NCBI RefSeq assembly: GCF_014077505.1
Contig: NZ_JACGWA010000013.1
Coordinates: forward strand, 1-56,052
Direction: 5' to 3'
Source: Colwellia sp. BRX10-3
Lineage (GTDB): Bacteria; Pseudomonadota; Gammaproteobacteria; Enterobacterales; Alteromonadaceae
DNA: 56,052 nucleotides
Shown here: positions 16,569 to 25,321 of the stretch, in pieces
Layout of the letters: each line of letters starts with the position of its first letter
How positions within the stretch are numbered: position 1 is the first letter of the stretch
Made by a program: the position numbers and the translations under genes
The notes under the pieces: generated by a model
What the model saw: only the letters and a program-made list of their open reading frames with translations
What the model was told of the DNA's origin: nothing
The model's database searches: none

Positions 16569-17126
16569 ATGACTACATTAACTACACACACAATTGAATC
16601 AGCACCAGCAGCAAGTAAAGCACTTTTAGAGAAGTCTGTAAGTGCTTACGGTATGTTACCTAATCTGCATGGCGTGTTAGCCAGTGCGCCAAATGTATTA
16701 GATGCCTACCAAATACTACATGAGCTTTTTCTTAATACTTCATTCAATGCAGAAGAGCTTACCGTTGTATGGCAAGGTATAAATGTTGAACATGGCTGTA
16801 ATTATTGTGTACCTGCGCACACGGCTATCGCTCATTCGATGAAAGTAGACTCTGACTTAATTGACGCATTGCGTGACCAAAAGCCTATGCCTACGGCAAA
16901 ACTACAAGCTTTGCTTGATACAACATTAGTAATTGTACGTAATCGTGGACATATATCAGATGAAGAATTAGCATCTTTTTATGCCGCTGGTTACGGTGAA
17001 CAACAGCTATTAGAAATACTTTTAGGCTTATCTCAAAAAGTAATCAGCAACTACACTAACCACATCGCAGGGACTGTTGTTGACAAACCTTTCAGTAAAT
17101 TCGCTTGGGAAAAAGTAGAGAAGTAA
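16569..17126 (+). CDS. Carboxymuconolactone decarboxylase / AhpD-like protein
   Basis: The 185-residue protein has the AhpD-type motif ExxCxxCxxxH (E74, C77, C80, H84 in VEHGCNYCVPAHTAIA). This marks the peroxidase-like branch of the CMD family rather than true decarboxylases. The length and MLPNLHGVLASAPNVLDAY start fit the many TetR-controlled CMD proteins. Expected role: thiol-dependent reduction of peroxides or other electrophiles in the cytoplasm. A good ribosome binding site (AAAGAGGT) precedes ATG. Strong promoter, two operators, and its own terminator. Confidence 0.87.
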   Translation: MTTLTTHTIESAPAASKALLEKSVSAYGMLPNLHGVLASAPNVLDAYQILHELFLNTSFNAEELTVVWQGINVEHGCNYCVPAHTAIAHSMKVDSDLIDALRDQKPMPTAKLQALLDTTLVIVRNRGHISDEELASFYAAGYGEQQLLEILLGLSQKVISNYTNHIAGTVVDKPFSKFAWEKVEK

Positions 17127-17143
17127 TATAACAATCTTGCTCG

Positions 17144-17181
17144 GCTACCTCTTCATTTCACCATGATAAGGTAGCTTTTTT
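17144..17181 (+). terminator. Rho-independent terminator of the AhpD-like gene
   Basis: GCTACCT and AGGTAGC form a perfect 7-bp stem around an 18-nt loop, followed by TTTTTTATTG. It separates the gene from the downstream FrnE-like gene. Confidence 0.8.
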
Positions 17182-17307
17182 ATTGTAAAACGTTAACCTT
17201 AAGTGCAATGGTCGATACAAAATATTGCCATTTTTTTAAAAATCAATGCTAATTAAGCCAATAGCTTTAAATATTAACCTAGCTATAAGCTGTTACAGAG
17301 AAATACT

Positions 17308-17955
17308 ATGAGTGAAAAAATTCAGATAGATATCATTTCAGATGTCGTATGCCCTTGGTGTGTTATCGGTTATGGCAATTTAACGAAAGCCATTGACGAA
17401 TTAGGCTTAAAAGACAAAGTAGAAATTCAGTGGCAGCCCTTTGAACTTAATCCTAATATGCCATTGGAAGGTGAAGAATTAAGTGCACACTCAGCGAGAA
17501 AATATGGTTCAACCCCAGAAAGTAGTAATCAATTTAGAAAAGAAATGACTGCACATGGTCAAGCCGTTAATTTTGATTTTAACTATTTTGAAGGCATGAA
17601 AATAGTTAATACTCGTGATGCCCATATTTTACTGGAATACGCTAAAACGCAAGGTAAGCAAACGGCTTTACAACAACGTTTATTTACGGCTTTTTTTACT
17701 GAGAAAAAAGATATTTCAGATCGAAAGGTTTTAACTGAAGAGATTAACGAAGTTGGTTTAAGTGTTGAGGAAGCCATGGCTAGGTTGGAAGATAGCAACG
17801 CACTACAACAGGTTATTGAACAAGAATTATATTGGCAAAAGCTTGGTGTATCTTCCGTTCCAACCGTAGTTTTTAACCGCAAAACTGCACTTGCGGGTGC
17901 ACAGCCCATTGAGACTTTTAAAAAGATTTTAGCCGAAGAACTGGCAAGCTTATAA
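17308..17955 (+). CDS. DsbA-family oxidoreductase, FrnE type
   Basis: The 215-residue cytoplasmic protein (no signal peptide) has a thioredoxin fold with CPWC at residues 15-18 (DVVCPWCVIGYGNL), a helical insertion, and the cis-proline loop GVSSVPTVVFN. This matches FrnE-like DsbA-family enzymes, implicated in oxidative-stress tolerance. It follows the AhpD-like gene after a terminator, so it is functionally related (thiol chemistry) but probably transcribed separately. There is no operator of the TetR type before it. Confidence 0.88.
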   Translation: MSEKIQIDIISDVVCPWCVIGYGNLTKAIDELGLKDKVEIQWQPFELNPNMPLEGEELSAHSARKYGSTPESSNQFRKEMTAHGQAVNFDFNYFEGMKIVNTRDAHILLEYAKTQGKQTALQQRLFTAFFTEKKDISDRKVLTEEINEVGLSVEEAMARLEDSNALQQVIEQELYWQKLGVSSVPTVVFNRKTALAGAQPIETFKKILAEELASL

Positions 17956-18059
17956 TAAGTAATAGTTTTACAAAAATTAACTACTTCAATACGAATAAGT
18001 AGTATAAAAAGTTACTTAATTTTGATTTTCGTGAGTTATCTCTTTATTCTGAGCAATAG

Positions 18060-19139
18060 CTATTTGGCTAGTTGAATATGTACGCGACGAGTTATATTAC
18101 ACAAAAGTTCGTAAGGAATAGTGGTGGCGAATTCAGCGACTTCTTCAACCGCTAAACCTTTACCCCAAAGTGTAGCAATATCGCCAACCTTGTCTTTACT
18201 TTGAACGCCTAAATCTACAGAAATCATATCCATAGATACTCGCCCAATTAACGGCACACGCCGACCATTAATCAGTACTGGTGTGCCATTGGGCGCATGA
18301 CGGGGATAACCGTCACCATAGCCAATGGCAACGACGCCTATCGTGGTATTCTTTTCACTAATCCAAGCACCACCATAACCAACAGCTTCTCCCGCGGCGA
18401 TTTCACGCACTGATATCAAGCTTGATTGCAGGGTCATTACGGGTGCAATACCATCAATGTGAATATCAAACTGCAATGGTGAAACACCATATAGTAAAAG
18501 GCCGGGTCTGATCCATTGATGATGACTTTGAGGCCACAGCAAAACGCCAGCAGAGTTAGCTAGGCTTTTCTCCAGTAAAAAGTCAGCCGTTATTTCATCA
18601 AATAGCGAAATTTGTTGTTTTGTAGCTGGGCTTTCTTTGTCATCCGCACAACCTAAATGGCTCATCAGCACAATCGGCTGTTGTACATTTTTTGATTGGC
18701 TTAACGCTTCATAAAATTGTAATAATTGTTCAGGATTAATACCTAATCTATGCATGCCGGTATCAATTTTAAGCCAAACTTTTAACGGAGTATCTAAGTT
18801 GGCATTCACAATAGCAGCTAGTTGCTGCTCGTTATGCACTATGGTTTGTAAATTATTAGCGGCAAGGGTATCAATATCTTCTTTGGCAAAAAAACCTTCA
18901 AGTAAAACAATTGGCTGAACAATGCCTGCGGCTCTAAGGGCAAGTGCTTCATCAATACGCGCCACACCAAAGGCATCAGCATTAGGCAATGCTTTCGCAA
19001 TTAGTTCTAAACCATGACCATAACCATTTGCCTTCAGTACCGCTAACACTTTAGCATTAGGTGATAATGAGCGTATAAGGCGGTAATTATTGCTTAACGC
19101 CTCTAAATCGATAATCGCTGTTGCTGTGTGTAATGCCAT
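18060..19139 (-). CDS. alr: Alanine racemase
   Basis: The 359-residue protein has the PLP-binding lysine K36 in KVLAVLKANGYGHG. The second catalytic residue is the tyrosine in AVGYGGAW, and RVSMDMISVDL is also characteristic. It interconverts L- and D-alanine for peptidoglycan. It begins 6 nt after the dnaB stop with a weak ribosome binding site, so translation is likely coupled. The dnaB-alr pair is conserved in gammaproteobacteria. Confidence 0.96.
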   Translation of the reverse strand: MALHTATAIIDLEALSNNYRLIRSLSPNAKVLAVLKANGYGHGLELIAKALPNADAFGVARIDEALALRAAGIVQPIVLLEGFFAKEDIDTLAANNLQTIVHNEQQLAAIVNANLDTPLKVWLKIDTGMHRLGINPEQLLQFYEALSQSKNVQQPIVLMSHLGCADDKESPATKQQISLFDEITADFLLEKSLANSAGVLLWPQSHHQWIRPGLLLYGVSPLQFDIHIDGIAPVMTLQSSLISVREIAAGEAVGYGGAWISEKNTTIGVVAIGYGDGYPRHAPNGTPVLINGRRVPLIGRVSMDMISVDLGVQSKDKVGDIATLWGKGLAVEEVAEFATTIPYELLCNITRRVHIQLAK

Positions 19140-19145
19140 TAGTGC

Positions 19146-20564
19146 TTAATCTTCACCAAGTACGTGCGGGCCAGCATAGTTATCAAAACGAGAAAATTGT
19201 CCTTGGAAGGTCAAAGGTACTCGACCAATTGGGCCGTTACGTTGTTTACCTATGATAATTTCAGCCATGCCTTTGTATTCAGAGTCATCGTGATAAACCT
19301 CATCACGATAAATAAACATGATTAAATCGGCATCTTGCTCAATTGAACCTGACTCACGTAAATCCGAGTTTATTGGACGTTTATCAGAGCGTTGTTCCAA
19401 GCCACGGTTAAGCTGAGATAGGGCAACAACTGGCACTTCTAATTCTTTTGCCAAAGCTTTTAATGATCGAGATATCTCAGCAATTTCTAAGGTTCTGTTA
19501 TCAGAAAATTGTGGCGCACGCATTAACTGTAGATAATCGATCATGATCAAACTGATACCACCATGATCACGAGCAATACGTCGTGCTCGCGAGCGCACGT
19601 CTGTCGGTGTTAAACCCGCCGCATCATCGATAAACATCTTACCTTTTTCGATTAATAAGCCCATGGTTGATGATAAACGGGCCCAATCTTCATCTTCTAA
19701 TTGTCCCGTACGAATTTTAGTTTGGTCAATACGCCCCAGCGAGGCGAGCATTCTCATCATCAACTGTTCTGACGGCATCTCTAAACTAAAAATTAACGCG
19801 GGTTTGTCTTCGGTCATGGCAGCATTTTCGGCCAAGTTCATCGCAAAGGTGGTTTTACCCATAGAAGGACGACCAGCAACAATAATTAAATCTGACTTTT
19901 GGAAACCAGCGGTCATTTTATCTAAATCAGTAAAACCACTTGAAACCCCAGTAACACCGTTAGTCGGTGATGCACAAAGTTTTTCAATACGGTCGACAGT
20001 TTTTTCTAATACTGAACTGATATTTTCTGGGCCTTCTGATTTATTAGCTCGTTGCTCGGCAATCGCGAAAACCTTAGTTTCAGCAAAATCGAGTAAATCA
20101 GCACTACTGCGCCCTTGAGGATCGTAACCTGCTTCCGCTATTTCATTAGCAACACTGATCATTTCACGCGTAACTGCACGTTCACGCACAATATCCGCAT
20201 AAGCGGTAATATTGGCAGCACTGGGGGTGTTTTTCATCATTTCAGCGAGATAAACAAAGCCACCGGCAGCATCTAGCTTTTGATCGTTTTCAAGCGCTTC
20301 AGATAAAGTGATCAAATCAACCGGTTCACCTAGCTCAATTAAGCGACCGATAGTCTCAAAGGTAATACGATGTGAGCGGCTGTAGAAGTCTTGTGCGACT
20401 ACGCGTTCACTTACGCGGTCCCAAGTTTCATTATCTAATAATAAACCACCCAGCACTGATTGCTCAGCCTCTAATGAATGCGGTGGAACCTTTAACTCAT
20501 CAATTTGTTTATCACGAGGAAATTGGTTATTTTTAGTAAACTTGGTTGGCTTGCGATCGGCCAT
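19146..20564 (-). CDS. dnaB: Replicative DNA helicase
   Basis: The 472-residue protein matches E. coli DnaB (471). An N-terminal primase-interaction domain (PPHSLEAEQSVLGGLL) is followed by the RecA-like motor with Walker A GRPSMGKT at 231-238. Walker B is LIMIDYLQLM, followed by SQLNRGLEQR and DLRESGSIEQDADLI. No intein is present. It is the ring helicase that unwinds DNA at the replication fork. A good AAGGTG site precedes ATG; the promoter must lie in the 260-nt gap to its right. Confidence 0.97.
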   Translation of the reverse strand: MADRKPTKFTKNNQFPRDKQIDELKVPPHSLEAEQSVLGGLLLDNETWDRVSERVVAQDFYSRSHRITFETIGRLIELGEPVDLITLSEALENDQKLDAAGGFVYLAEMMKNTPSAANITAYADIVRERAVTREMISVANEIAEAGYDPQGRSSADLLDFAETKVFAIAEQRANKSEGPENISSVLEKTVDRIEKLCASPTNGVTGVSSGFTDLDKMTAGFQKSDLIIVAGRPSMGKTTFAMNLAENAAMTEDKPALIFSLEMPSEQLMMRMLASLGRIDQTKIRTGQLEDEDWARLSSTMGLLIEKGKMFIDDAAGLTPTDVRSRARRIARDHGGISLIMIDYLQLMRAPQFSDNRTLEIAEISRSLKALAKELEVPVVALSQLNRGLEQRSDKRPINSDLRESGSIEQDADLIMFIYRDEVYHDDSEYKGMAEIIIGKQRNGPIGRVPLTFQGQFSRFDNYAGPHVLGED

Positions 20565-20827
20565 ATCACACCTTAAATGCTTGGCGATAATCTCTGCTTA
20601 TTGGCGAGTATACTCAGCTAATAAGCTTTATAAAATTATTCGAAAATAAAGAGAGCTAATGTAGCAGAATTTCCCCATAAGCAAAACGATCAATCGAAAA
20701 GAAATATTTCACTATTTTTGATGAGGAATGATATTAAAAGTAGTAGTTAGAGCGAAGATAAGCACAGATGTATCGAGTGATATTTGAGTCTTTGGAAGTA
20801 AAAAACCAAGCATTATAATCTTTCAAT

Positions 20828-20855
20828 AAACGCCTCAAAAGTTGATGAGACGCTT
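20828..20855 (-). terminator. Hairpin after the rpmE-side gene remnant
   Basis: On the minus strand AAGCGTCTCA pairs with TGAGGCGTTT (two G-U pairs) around an 8-nt loop, then TTTATTG. It lies 6 nt past the stop of the open fragment ending at 20862, as expected for a former gene end. Confidence 0.5.
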
Positions 20856-20861
20856 AATAAA

Positions 20862-21046
20862 TTACTTTACTTCTATGAGGCCGCTAACTGTGCTCGCACG
20901 TACTGAGCTACTCGCATTGCCAGTTTCAAAAGACAATGTCGAACTAGGGCCATATTTTACACGCTTGGCTTTTGCCGAAGTTAGCCCGGTAACAATATCA
21001 CCACCAGCGTTGTTTTTTAAATTAAAACTCGCTTGTTCTGAGCATA
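20862..21046 (-). pseudogene. 3' fragment of an unidentified gene downstream of rpmE
   Basis: After the rpmE terminator, a minus-strand frame remains open for about 60 codons (NNAGGDIVTGLTSAKAKRVK then STLSFETGNASSSVRASTVSG, ending LIEVK). It ends at a stop followed by a hairpin. There is no usable start codon, and upstream the frame runs back through the terminator into rpmE out of frame. The composition (G, S, T, V alternation) is like the end of a secreted beta-rich protein. I read it as a 5'-truncated remnant; chance is possible. Confidence 0.33.
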
Positions 21047-21073
21047 AAAAAAAGCACCTAAAGGTGCTTTTTT
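21044..21073 (-). terminator. Terminator of rpmE
   Basis: AAAGCACCT and AGGTGCTTT form a perfect hairpin; on the minus strand it is followed by a run of T (plus-strand AAAAAAAA). It lies 20 nt past the rpmE stop. Confidence 0.85.
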
Positions 21074-21093
21074 CATCTGGTATGTTAGCAGAA

Positions 21094-21306
21094 TTACTTC
21101 TTGCTAAGAGCACCAAAACGCTTGTTGAATTTATCAACACGACCACCAGTCTCAGCAGCTTTTTGCTTACCAGTGTAGAATGGGTGACATTCTGAACATA
21201 CGTCTAAATGTAAGTCTTTACCTACAGTTGAACGAGTTGTTATAACGTTACCACAAGAACAAGTTGCCTTGAACTCTACATAATTTGGATGAATACCGTC
21301 TTTCAT
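21094..21306 (-). CDS. rpmE: 50S ribosomal protein L31, zinc-binding form
   Basis: The 70-residue protein [20 protein letters not shown]... has cysteines at 16, 18, 37 and 40 (CSCGN and [12 protein letters not shown]), so it is the zinc-ribbon type of L31 rather than the cysteine-free RpmE2. A clear GAGGT site precedes the ATG. It is divergent from priA, a common gammaproteobacterial arrangement. Confidence 0.97.
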   Translation of the reverse strand: MKDGIHPNYVEFKATCSCGNVITTRSTVGKDLHLDVCSECHPFYTGKQKAAETGGRVDKFNKRFGALSKK

Positions 21307-21542
21307 GGGAAACCTCTGTTAAGGCCGTATCGCCACTTGATCAGTCATTATTGCTGCCAAGCACCATACGAGTTAAAAATAATGGAGGCGAATGTTATAG
21401 GATCATTATCCCCATAGCAATAAAAATTGCTAAAAAATTGAGCAATTTTTGGCTTTATTTCCTAAAAACGAAAATAGGGTGATTTTCTGGCTTGGCATTG
21501 CGCCATTAAACAGTAGAATGTGCACAACATTTGGTTTTCTAT

Positions 21543-23771
21543 ATGACAGTATTTTTGGCAATAACTTCAACAGACATATACGTGCAAGTTGCAATACCGG
21601 TTCCTATGCGCCAGTTGTTTACTTACAAAGTACCTGCCGAATTAAATGCTAAAGCTATAAAGTTAGGCGAACGCGTGATTGTGCCTTTTGGCTCTCGGCA
21701 AGTTGTAGGGATTGTTTTGTCGATAGATGACAGTACAGAATATGCGCCGGCAAAAATAAAGTCAGTACTTAGCCGGGTCAGTGATAATTTTAGTTTCTCA
21801 CCAACACTGCTTAATTTTATTCAGCGCTGTAGCGATTATTACCATCACCCTATTGGCGATGTATTTCAGCAAGCATTACCCGTGCTATTACGTCAAATAA
21901 AACAACCTGATGTTGAATTACCACAAATTTGGTTAACAAAAAAAGATTTAAGTGAAGCAGAACAAACGACCACAGCCAAACGTTCCCCCAAACAAGCTGA
22001 ATTATTAACCATGCTTAAGCAGCACCAAGGCATGACATGGTCGGAGTTATTAACCCTTGGTTTTAATAAAGCACAGCTTAATGCGCTAGAGAAAAAACAA
22101 TTCATTTATAGTAAATCCCGTGAAGTCGCTGAATTTAAATGGCAAGAGCAAGCATTACAGCATGAAAATAGACTCGCATTATCAGCCGAACAAGCCATTA
22201 TTGTCGCCACCGTGAAGGAGATGCAGTCGCAGTTTTCTTGTCATTTAGTCGACGGTATAACCGGTAGTGGTAAAACGGAGGTTTATTTACAGGCCATTGA
22301 GCAAGTATTAGCAAAAAGTCAGCAGGTTTTAGTATTAGTGCCAGAAATTGGCCTAACGCCACAAACATTAAGTCGTTTCGAGCAACGCTTTAATGTGCCG
22401 ATAAGCTTGCATCACTCCGGCTTGAACGACAAAGAGCGCCTACAAACCTGGTTAGAAGCTCAGCGTGGCACTGCCGCTATTGTTATTGGTACGCGCTCGG
22501 CTATATTCACTCCGCTACATGATTTAGGTCTTATCATTGTTGATGAAGAACACGATGCCTCATTTAAGCAGCAAGACAGTTTTCGCTATCATGCTCGCGA
22601 CATTGCCATTCTAAGAGCTAGACAACTTAATATTCCTATTATACTGGGCAGTGCAACACCGAGTTTTGAATCTTTGCAAAATGCCTTAACGGGAAAATAC
22701 CATTATCACCAACTACGTAAACGTGCCGGTAATGCCTCGACCGCAAAAATCACCTTAATTGATGTTGCGCAACAGCAAATGGAACATGGCCTTTCTGGTA
22801 CCTTAAAACAAGCGATTAAAAATACCCTAGCCCGTGGTGAACAAGCCTTAATTTTTCTCAATCGCCGTGGTTATGCGCCAGCCATTAACTGCCAAGAATG
22901 TCATTGGGTAGCTGATTGCCAACGTTGCAATAAGCCTTACACTTTACATCAGGGCCAAGGGCTGCTGATTTGCCACCATTGCGGCAGTCAAAAGCGTATT
23001 CCACCACAATGCCCAAGTTGCGGTAGCGTTCGCATTAAACCCATAGGGCAAGGTACGGAACAATTGGAAGAAAAAATCAGTGCCCTATTTCCTGATTACT
23101 CTACGGTGCGCATTGACCGAGACAGCACACGTAAAAAAGGCGCGTTAGCGAAGTTATTAACAGAAGTGGACAATAAAGAGCATCAACTACTGATCGGTAC
23201 GCAAATGCTAGCGAAAGGCCATCATTTTCCTGATGTAACCTTAGTGGCCGTGCTTGATGTTGACGGCGCACTTTTTAGCTATGACTTTCGTGCTGCTGAA
23301 CATATGGCGCAACTTTTAGTACAAGTATCAGGCAGAGCCGGTCGAGCAAGTAAACCCGGTAAAGTGATGGTACAAAGTAACTTCCCTGATCACCCTTTAT
23401 TACAAGACTTGGTTCATAATGGTTATCAACATTTTGCTAAACAAGCACTGATTGAACGTCAACAAGCCTTATTGCCGCCATTTAGTTTTCAAGCCCTATT
23501 TAGAGCCGAAGCGAATTACCCTTCTTACCCAGAAAAATTTTTACGCGCCATGACAGCAAACCTTTTTGAAGGATGTCAGTTTGCTGGCCCTGTACCTGCA
23601 GCGATGGAGAAAAAAGCCGGTAAATTTCGCTTTCACTTGATTTTGCAAGCGAAATCTCGAAAGCAACTACATCAAGCGGTATTTAAACTCATTCATCAAA
23701 GTGTCAATAATGAGTGGCAATCAAAAGTTAGATGGTCAATTGATATCGACCCAGTAGATTTAAGCTGGTAG
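21543..23771 (+). CDS. priA: Primosomal protein N' (replication restart helicase PriA)
   Basis: ATG 21543 (MTVFLAITSTDIYVQVAIPVP) gives 742 residues; E. coli PriA has 732. Features in order: N-terminal 3'-binding domain, Walker A GITGSGKTEVY, DEEHD (DEAH box), GSATPS, and the zinc-binding cysteines (CQECHWVADCQRC, CHHCGS, CPSCGS). The helicase motif VSGRAGR comes last. It reloads the replisome at stalled forks. There is no obvious ribosome binding site. Divergent from rpmE. Confidence 0.96.
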   Translation: MTVFLAITSTDIYVQVAIPVPMRQLFTYKVPAELNAKAIKLGERVIVPFGSRQVVGIVLSIDDSTEYAPAKIKSVLSRVSDNFSFSPTLLNFIQRCSDYYHHPIGDVFQQALPVLLRQIKQPDVELPQIWLTKKDLSEAEQTTTAKRSPKQAELLTMLKQHQGMTWSELLTLGFNKAQLNALEKKQFIYSKSREVAEFKWQEQALQHENRLALSAEQAIIVATVKEMQSQFSCHLVDGITGSGKTEVYLQAIEQVLAKSQQVLVLVPEIGLTPQTLSRFEQRFNVPISLHHSGLNDKERLQTWLEAQRGTAAIVIGTRSAIFTPLHDLGLIIVDEEHDASFKQQDSFRYHARDIAILRARQLNIPIILGSATPSFESLQNALTGKYHYHQLRKRAGNASTAKITLIDVAQQQMEHGLSGTLKQAIKNTLARGEQALIFLNRRGYAPAINCQECHWVADCQRCNKPYTLHQGQGLLICHHCGSQKRIPPQCPSCGSVRIKPIGQGTEQLEEKISALFPDYSTVRIDRDSTRKKGALAKLLTEVDNKEHQLLIGTQMLAKGHHFPDVTLVAVLDVDGALFSYDFRAAEHMAQLLVQVSGRAGRASKPGKVMVQSNFPDHPLLQDLVHNGYQHFAKQALIERQQALLPPFSFQALFRAEANYPSYPEKFLRAMTANLFEGCQFAGPVPAAMEKKAGKFRFHLILQAKSRKQLHQAVFKLIHQSVNNEWQSKVRWSIDIDPVDLSW

Positions 23772-23894
23772 TTGCTTATAAAGCGACTTGGCTAGATCTG
23801 ATAAAAGTTTATTTACAAGTTAATCAACTCAATGGGTGATATTTCTTTACCAGTTGGTTAGAATTGGTGAAAATCTTCAGGTATAAATTTTTCC

Positions 23895-24449
23895 ATGGCA
23901 CATCAAGATTACGTTTCCCGCTCTCGAGCAAAAAATAAAAAGCAAAGTCCTTATAAAAAAAATGAGCAGCCGGCCGAAGGTAGCTCATTAAAAGTAAAAT
24001 TAATTGCCGCTTTTCTTATTGTCGCTATACCAAGTTTTGGCTATATGTTGTGGAGTATTAAAGATGTACAGCCTGACACCGTTGTTGCGCCTAAAGTAAT
24101 CAAGGCTAAGCAGAAAACAACTGAACTACCGGAACTTCCTGAAGAGAAGTGGACATACGTTGACGACTTAAAAAGTAAAGAAGTTGAAGTTGGCGAGTAT
24201 GAGGTCACCCCAAAAGGCCCATATAAAATGCAATGTGGTTCATTTAGAACCCGTAAACAAGCCGAGTCATTAAAAGCAAAAATCGCTTTCACTGGTTTAG
24301 AGGCACAAGTCAGTAAAGCCACAGGAACCTCATCAGTCTGGTATAAAGTTTACTTAGGCCCTTATGCGAAAAAGCGTGAGGCAGAAAAAGACAAACACAA
24401 ATTAAAAAACAACTCAGTACACGGCTGTAAAATATGGGGCTGGGATTAA
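23895..24449 (+). CDS. ftsN: Cell division protein FtsN-like, SPOR domain
   Basis: The 184-residue protein starts MAHQDYVSRSRAKNKK, the conserved cytoplasmic FtsN segment that contacts FtsA. One membrane helix follows (about 33-52, ending FGYMLWSI). A linker and a C-terminal SPOR domain (about 105-180, YKMQCGSFRTRKQAESLKAK to VYLGPYAKKREAE) bind denuded septal peptidoglycan. It is shorter than E. coli FtsN (319 aa) because the linker is short. The order priA-ftsN-hslV-hslU is conserved and supports the name. Confidence 0.9.
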   Translation: MAHQDYVSRSRAKNKKQSPYKKNEQPAEGSSLKVKLIAAFLIVAIPSFGYMLWSIKDVQPDTVVAPKVIKAKQKTTELPELPEEKWTYVDDLKSKEVEVGEYEVTPKGPYKMQCGSFRTRKQAESLKAKIAFTGLEAQVSKATGTSSVWYKVYLGPYAKKREAEKDKHKLKNNSVHGCKIWGWD

Positions 24450-24497
24450 TAAACCTTAAAGATCTACTAACATCAAAACTCCCTTTAGCAGCTAAAA

Positions 24498-24543
24498 GGT
24501 TTTAGATGTTTATGCCTAGAATCTAAAACCCAGATTCAGGCAT
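24498..24543 (+). repeat. Two mutually exclusive hairpins between ftsN and hslV
   Basis: GGTTTTAGAT (24498-24507) pairs perfectly with ATCTAAAACC (24521-24530). Alternatively ATGCCTaGAATCT (24512-24524) pairs with AGATTCAGGCAT (24532-24543) with a single bulge. The two stems share the segment around 24521-24524, so only one can form at a time. A short TTTG follows the second. This could be the ftsN transcript end or an attenuator-like switch. Confidence 0.45.
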
Positions 24544-24696
24544 TTGTAGGTCGGTATTTATGCCAACGAGCTAACACTATAAAACCAACCAGCAACTTAA
24601 CTTAAATCTGCCTACATTAACATTTAACTGACCGCTTAAAACTGATAGCAAACAAGCTATTAAAATTACCCACTTGTTATTATTCATCGTTGCTCC

Positions 24697-24723
24697 CTTG
24701 AAAAAGCTCAAGCTACCCCTTAT
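24697..24723 (+). promoter_or_regulatory. Heat-shock (sigma32) promoter of hslVU
   Basis: CTTGAAA (24697-24703), a 12-base spacer and CCCCTTAT (24716-24723) match the sigma32 pattern CTTGAAA / CCCCAT-T closely. The start would be near 24731, about 50 nt before the hslV GTG. hslVU is a classic RpoH-controlled operon in E. coli, which supports the call. Confidence 0.8.
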
Positions 24724-24779
24724 CTAATCTACATTAGACAAGCCGACTATCTCAGTTGGCAATATGTAAGAGGTTATTT

Positions 24780-25298
24780 GTGACTACTATTGTTTCTGTC
24801 AGACGTAATGGCAAAGTTGCCATTGGTGGTGATGGTCAAGTCTCCCTTGGCAACACTGTAATGAAAGGCAATGCGCGTAAAGTACGCCGTTTATACAATG
24901 GCAAAGTACTTGCCGGTTTTGCTGGCGGAACAGCAGATGCCTTTACCCTATTTGAACGTTTTGAAAGTAAGTTAGAAATGCACCAAGGTCATTTAACTAA
25001 AGCGGCCGTTGAACTTGCTAAAGATTGGCGAAGTGACCGTGCGCTGCGCAAACTTGAAGCTTTATTGGCCGTTGCCGATGAAACCGCATCGCTGATCATT
25101 ACCGGTAATGGTGATGTTGTGCAACCTGAAAATGACCTCATTGCCATTGGCAGTGGCGGCAACTTCGCACAATCAGCCGCCACAGCATTACTTGAAAACA
25201 CCGACCTTTCTGCGAAAGAAATTGTTGAAAAATCATTAAAAATTGCCGGTGATATTTGTGTATTTACCAATCAGCAACACGTGATTGATGAACTATAA
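24780..25298 (+). CDS. hslV: ATP-dependent protease subunit HslV
   Basis: The start is GTG 24780 with a clear AAGAGG site 6 nt upstream; an earlier in-frame start would add residues absent from the family. The 172-residue product begins (M)[19 protein letters not shown]. Removal of the initiator exposes the catalytic N-terminal threonine. It forms the dodecameric proteolytic core of the HslVU protease in the cytoplasm. 23 nt before hslU, behind a sigma32 promoter. Confidence 0.97.
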   Translation: MTTIVSVRRNGKVAIGGDGQVSLGNTVMKGNARKVRRLYNGKVLAGFAGGTADAFTLFERFESKLEMHQGHLTKAAVELAKDWRSDRALRKLEALLAVADETASLIITGNGDVVQPENDLIAIGSGGNFAQSAATALLENTDLSAKEIVEKSLKIAGDICVFTNQQHVIDEL

Positions 25299-25321
25299 CC
25301 GCCAATTTGTAAGGAATTAAT

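Noticed and set aside
20842-21195. Plus-strand frame of 117 codons opposite rpmE
   Set aside because: Runs antisense through rpmE and its terminator; no ribosome binding site; composition unlike a protein.
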